Below, one piece after another: positions 61,524 through 64,000 of a stretch of DNA of 64,000 nt. Positions within the stretch are counted from its first letter, which is position 1, and every line of letters starts with the position of its first letter. Source of the stretch: Escherichia coli (GTDB lineage: Bacteria; Pseudomonadota; Gammaproteobacteria; Enterobacterales; Enterobacteriaceae); contig CP089930.1 in the NCBI GenBank assembly GCA_021307345.1, positions 1,922,001-1,986,000 on the forward strand. Direction: 5' to 3'. Below the pieces are notes generated by a model. The model was not told the DNA's origin and ran no database searches. It saw only the letters and a list, made by a program, of their open reading frames with translations. The position numbers and the translations under genes were made by a program.

Positions 61524-62165
61524 ATGAAACCATATCAGCGCCAGTTTATTGAATTTGCGCTTGGCAAACAGGTATTAAAGTTTGGCGAGTTTACGCTGAA
61601 ATCCGGGCGCAAAAGCCCCTATTTCTTCAACGCCGGGCTGTTTAATACCGGGCGCGATCTGGCACTGTTAGGCCGTTTTTACGCTGAAGCGTTGGTGGAT
61701 TCTGGCATTGAGTTCGATCTGCTGTTTGGCCCGGCTTACAAAGGGATTCCGATTGCCACCACTACCGCTGTGGCGCTGGCGGAGCATCATGACCTTGACC
61801 TGCCATACTGCTTTAACCGCAAAGAAGCAAAAGACCACGGTGAGGGCGGCAATCTGGTCGGTAGCGCGTTACAAGGGCGCATAATGCTGGTGGATGATGT
61901 GATCACCGCCGGGACGGCGATTCGCGAATCGATGGAAATTATTCAGGCCAATGGCGCTACGCTTGCTGGCGTGTTGATTTCGCTCGATCGTCAGGAACGT
62001 GGTCGCGGTGAAATTTCCGCGATTCAGGAAGTTGAGCGTGATTACAACTGCAAAGTGATCTCTATCATCACTCTGAAAGACCTGATTGCTTACCTCGAAG
62101 AGAAGCCGGAAATGGCGGAGCATCTGGCGGCGGTTAAGGCTTATCGCGAAGAGTACGGGGTTTGA
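61524..62165 (+). CDS. pyrE: PyrE, orotate phosphoribosyltransferase
   Basis: 213 residues. The PRPP-binding motif [15 protein letters not shown] lies near residues 121-135 and the flexible loop [11 protein letters not shown] near 99-109. It makes orotidine 5'-phosphate in pyrimidine synthesis. The ATG at 61524 has a GGAG site. It is convergent with slmA, with a hairpin between them. Confidence 0.98.
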   Translation: MKPYQRQFIEFALGKQVLKFGEFTLKSGRKSPYFFNAGLFNTGRDLALLGRFYAEALVDSGIEFDLLFGPAYKGIPIATTTAVALAEHHDLDLPYCFNRKEAKDHGEGGNLVGSALQGRIMLVDDVITAGTAIRESMEIIQANGATLAGVLISLDRQERGRGEISAIQEVERDYNCKVISIITLKDLIAYLEEKPEMAEHLAAVKAYREEYGV

Positions 62166-62170
62166 TAAGA

Positions 62171-62198
62171 AACGCCGGATGGTAAGTCATCCGGCGTT
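62171..62198. terminator. Bidirectional hairpin between pyrE and slmA
   Basis: A perfect 11-bp stem (62171-62181 with 62188-62198) with a 6-base loop joins the two convergent genes. T-runs are weak on both sides. Confidence 0.7.
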
Positions 62199-62201
62199 AT
62201 A

Positions 62202-62798
62202 TTACTGCAACTGCGCGGCAATCAGCGGCCAGCGGGCGTCAAAGTCATCCGTCGGGCGATATTTAAACTCGCTACGAACAAAACGAGACAGCATACCTTC
62301 GCAAAACGCCAGAAGTTGGCTTGCCAGCAACGTTTCATCGGTGGTGTAACCTTCACCTTCACGCATTCTCTTTTCACGCAATACCTGACGCAGCTGCGCT
62401 TCGATACGCTCGAACAGTTGGTTGATGCGCCCTTGCAGGCGATCCTGTTCGAACATTAGCGCATGACCAGTGAGGATGCGGGTCAGGCCTGGATTACGTT
62501 CGCCGAAACCGAGAAGCAGCAACACAATCAGGCGCAGGCGCGCAGTAGTGTCCTTTTCATCTTTCAGAATCAGGTTAATACGAGTAATCAGGCTATCTTC
62601 GATAAACTCAATCAGGCTATCGAACATGCGGGTTTTACTGGGGAAGTGGCGATACAGAGCCGCTTCGGAAACGCCGACAGAGGCGGCCAGTTTCGCCGTC
62701 GTGATACGCTGGCTTCCATCGCTGGATTCCAACATCAACGCCAGAGACTGAAGTATTTCTTCGCGACGGTTCCTTTTCGCAGTTTGTTTTTCTGCCAT
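62202..62798 (-). CDS. slmA: SlmA, nucleoid occlusion factor (TetR family)
   Basis: 198 residues. The N-terminal TetR helix-turn-helix (about 10-55, with [23 protein letters not shown]) binds chromosomal sites; the C-terminal domain binds FtsZ and prevents septum formation over the nucleoid. The ATG at 62798 gives the known length. Confidence 0.98.
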
Positions 62799-62904
62799 GT
62801 TACAAAATACCCCTGAAAATAAGCACTTACCAGGCGGCACCCACGCTATGACCGCAAACGAAATGTTTGCGGCGATGTTATGACGTTATTTGGATGCGTA
62901 TGCG

Positions 62905-63360
62905 TTACTGACGACCAGAGTGACCAAAGCCGCCTTCACCCCGATCAGTGGCGTCAAAATCTTCCACCAGATTAAATTCGGCCTGTACCACCGGAACAAA
63001 AATCATCTGCGCGATACGTTCGCCAGGTTGAATGGTGAAACTGTCCTGACCACGGTTCCACACGGAGATCATCAGCTGACCCTGATAGTCGGAATCGATC
63101 AATCCCACCAGGTTACCGAGCACGATACCGTGCTTATGGCCCAGCCCGGAGCGCGGCAGCATCATCGCCGCCAGTGAAGGGTCGGCAATATGAATCGCCA
63201 GTCCGGTCGGCACTAGTGTAGTGTCGCCCGGTGCCAGTTCTACGGCGTCGTCGAGACAGGCGCGCAGGTCAAGTCCGGCAGAACCAGAAGTGGCATAAGT
63301 CGGGAGTGGAAATTCCTTCCCAACGCGCGGGTCCAGAATCTTAACGTCGATTTTCTTCAT
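62905..63360 (-). CDS. dut: Dut, dUTP diphosphatase
   Basis: 151 residues with the five dUTPase motifs, such as GSAGLDLRA (motif I), [10 protein letters not shown] (II), GLIDSDYQG (III), RIAQMIF (IV) and a C-terminal [10 protein letters not shown] (V). It hydrolyses dUTP to dUMP, keeping uracil out of DNA. An adjacent ATG at 63363 is also possible. It overlaps the end of coaBC by 20 bases. Confidence 0.98.
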
Positions 63361-64000
63361 CATAACGGGTCACAATCTCGTCGAGTAATAATTGGCCAAG
63401 GAGCTCTTTTCGCTCAAGCGGTAAGATTTTATCGCCATCCTGCCAGAAAAGGTGTAATGCGTTTTTGTCGCTATTAAATCCCTGATTTTTTCTGGAAACA
63501 TCGTTAGCGCAGATCAGATCAAGGTTTTTGCGGATACGTTTTTGCCGGGCGTATTCTTCCACATTATTTGTTTCGGCGGCAAATCCAACAACATAAGGCC
63601 TATGGTCTTTTAATGCGGCAACACCGGCGACGATATCGGGGTTTTTAACCATTTTTATTGTTAATTCATCACCCGGTGTGGCCTGCTTTTTGATTTTTTC
63701 GCTGGCAACGGTGGCTGCACGGTAATCCGCGACGGCGGCACAACCGATAAAGATATTTTGCTGTTGCACGGATGCCTTCACGGCGGCTTCCATCTCCAGT
63801 GCGGTTACCACATCAACACGTTTAACAAACGGTGGCGTCGGTAGTGAAACCGGGCCAGAAATCAGCGTGACGTTCGCACCACGACGTGCAGCGGCTGCGG
63901 CAATGGCGAATCCCATCTTGCCGGAGCTGTGATTAGAGATATAACGCACCGGATCGAGCGGTTCACGTGTCGGGCCTGCGGTAATCATAATGTTCAGATG
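63341..64000 (-). CDS. coaBC: CoaBC (Dfp), phosphopantothenoylcysteine synthetase domain (5' end cut by window)
   Basis: Only the C-terminal CoaB part (about 220 codons) is inside the window; the frame is open to the last base, so the start lies beyond. The visible part begins with [21 protein letters not shown], the CoaB nucleotide and dimer region. It has the KKQ-like segment [12 protein letters not shown] and ends [10 protein letters not shown]. CoaB joins cysteine to 4'-phosphopantothenate with CTP in coenzyme A synthesis; the missing CoaC half decarboxylates the product. Confidence 0.95.

Overview
The window is chromosomal DNA of an Escherichia coli strain (or a very close Escherichia/Shigella relative) that is not K-12. 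Most genes match the E. coli core in sequence, length and order, running from yidR (cut by the left edge) to coaBC/dfp (cut by the right edge). Compared with my memory of MG1655, the glv/yidP genes between yidE and yidL, setC and yicJ on either side of selC, and dinD between yicC and yicG are absent. rph is full length, unlike the MG1655 frameshift allele. Names were assigned from remembered sequences; no database search was possible.

Layout. 1-8.7 kb: yidR, yidQ, the heat-shock pair ibpA-ibpB behind a sigma-32 promoter, yidE, then regulator yidL divergent from yidK-yidJ (symporter plus sulfatase). 8.7-11.7 kb: yidI, yidH-yidG-yidF and emrD. YidF resembles the rear half of an anaerobic sulfatase-maturating enzyme. 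11.9-12.6 kb: the SOS toxin-antitoxin locus tisB/IstR with its LexA box. 12.6-19.9 kb: ivbL-ilvBN (acetohydroxy acid synthase I with attenuator) and uhpABC-uhpT (sugar-phosphate sensing and uptake). 20-28.3 kb: ade/adeQ, yicN, an inserted RelE/HigB-like toxin-antitoxin pair, nepI, yicS, nlpA, yicL.

28.7-43.5 kb is the accessory region at the selenocysteine tRNA gene selC. It starts with a FliB-like lysine N-methylase gene. Next comes a decayed islet (about 30.1-31.8 kb) bounded by partial copies of the selC 3' end and carrying rhuM and a dead DUF4942-like gene. Then comes an apparently complete P4-type phage satellite of about 11.6 kb (31,788-43,434): crr, alpha, cnr, orf151, epsilon, kil-like, the CI antisense RNA locus, vis, ori, sid, delta, psu, cos and an integrase, with matching att cores and arm-type repeats. 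Its cargo sits between cos and int, the position held by gop-beta-cII in P4: an SF1 helicase and a DUF2290-like protein in one operon with int. This matches what I recall as the Helicase-DUF2290 anti-phage candidate of P4 satellite hotspots, and it is the most interesting system here.

43.8-64 kb is core again: yicI, yicH, xanP, gltS, the gmk-rpoZ-spoT-trmH-recG operon, ligB, yicG, yicC, rph-pyrE with the UTP-sensing attenuator, slmA, dut and coaBC. I saw no insertion sequence, rRNA or CRISPR array; selC is the only tRNA gene.
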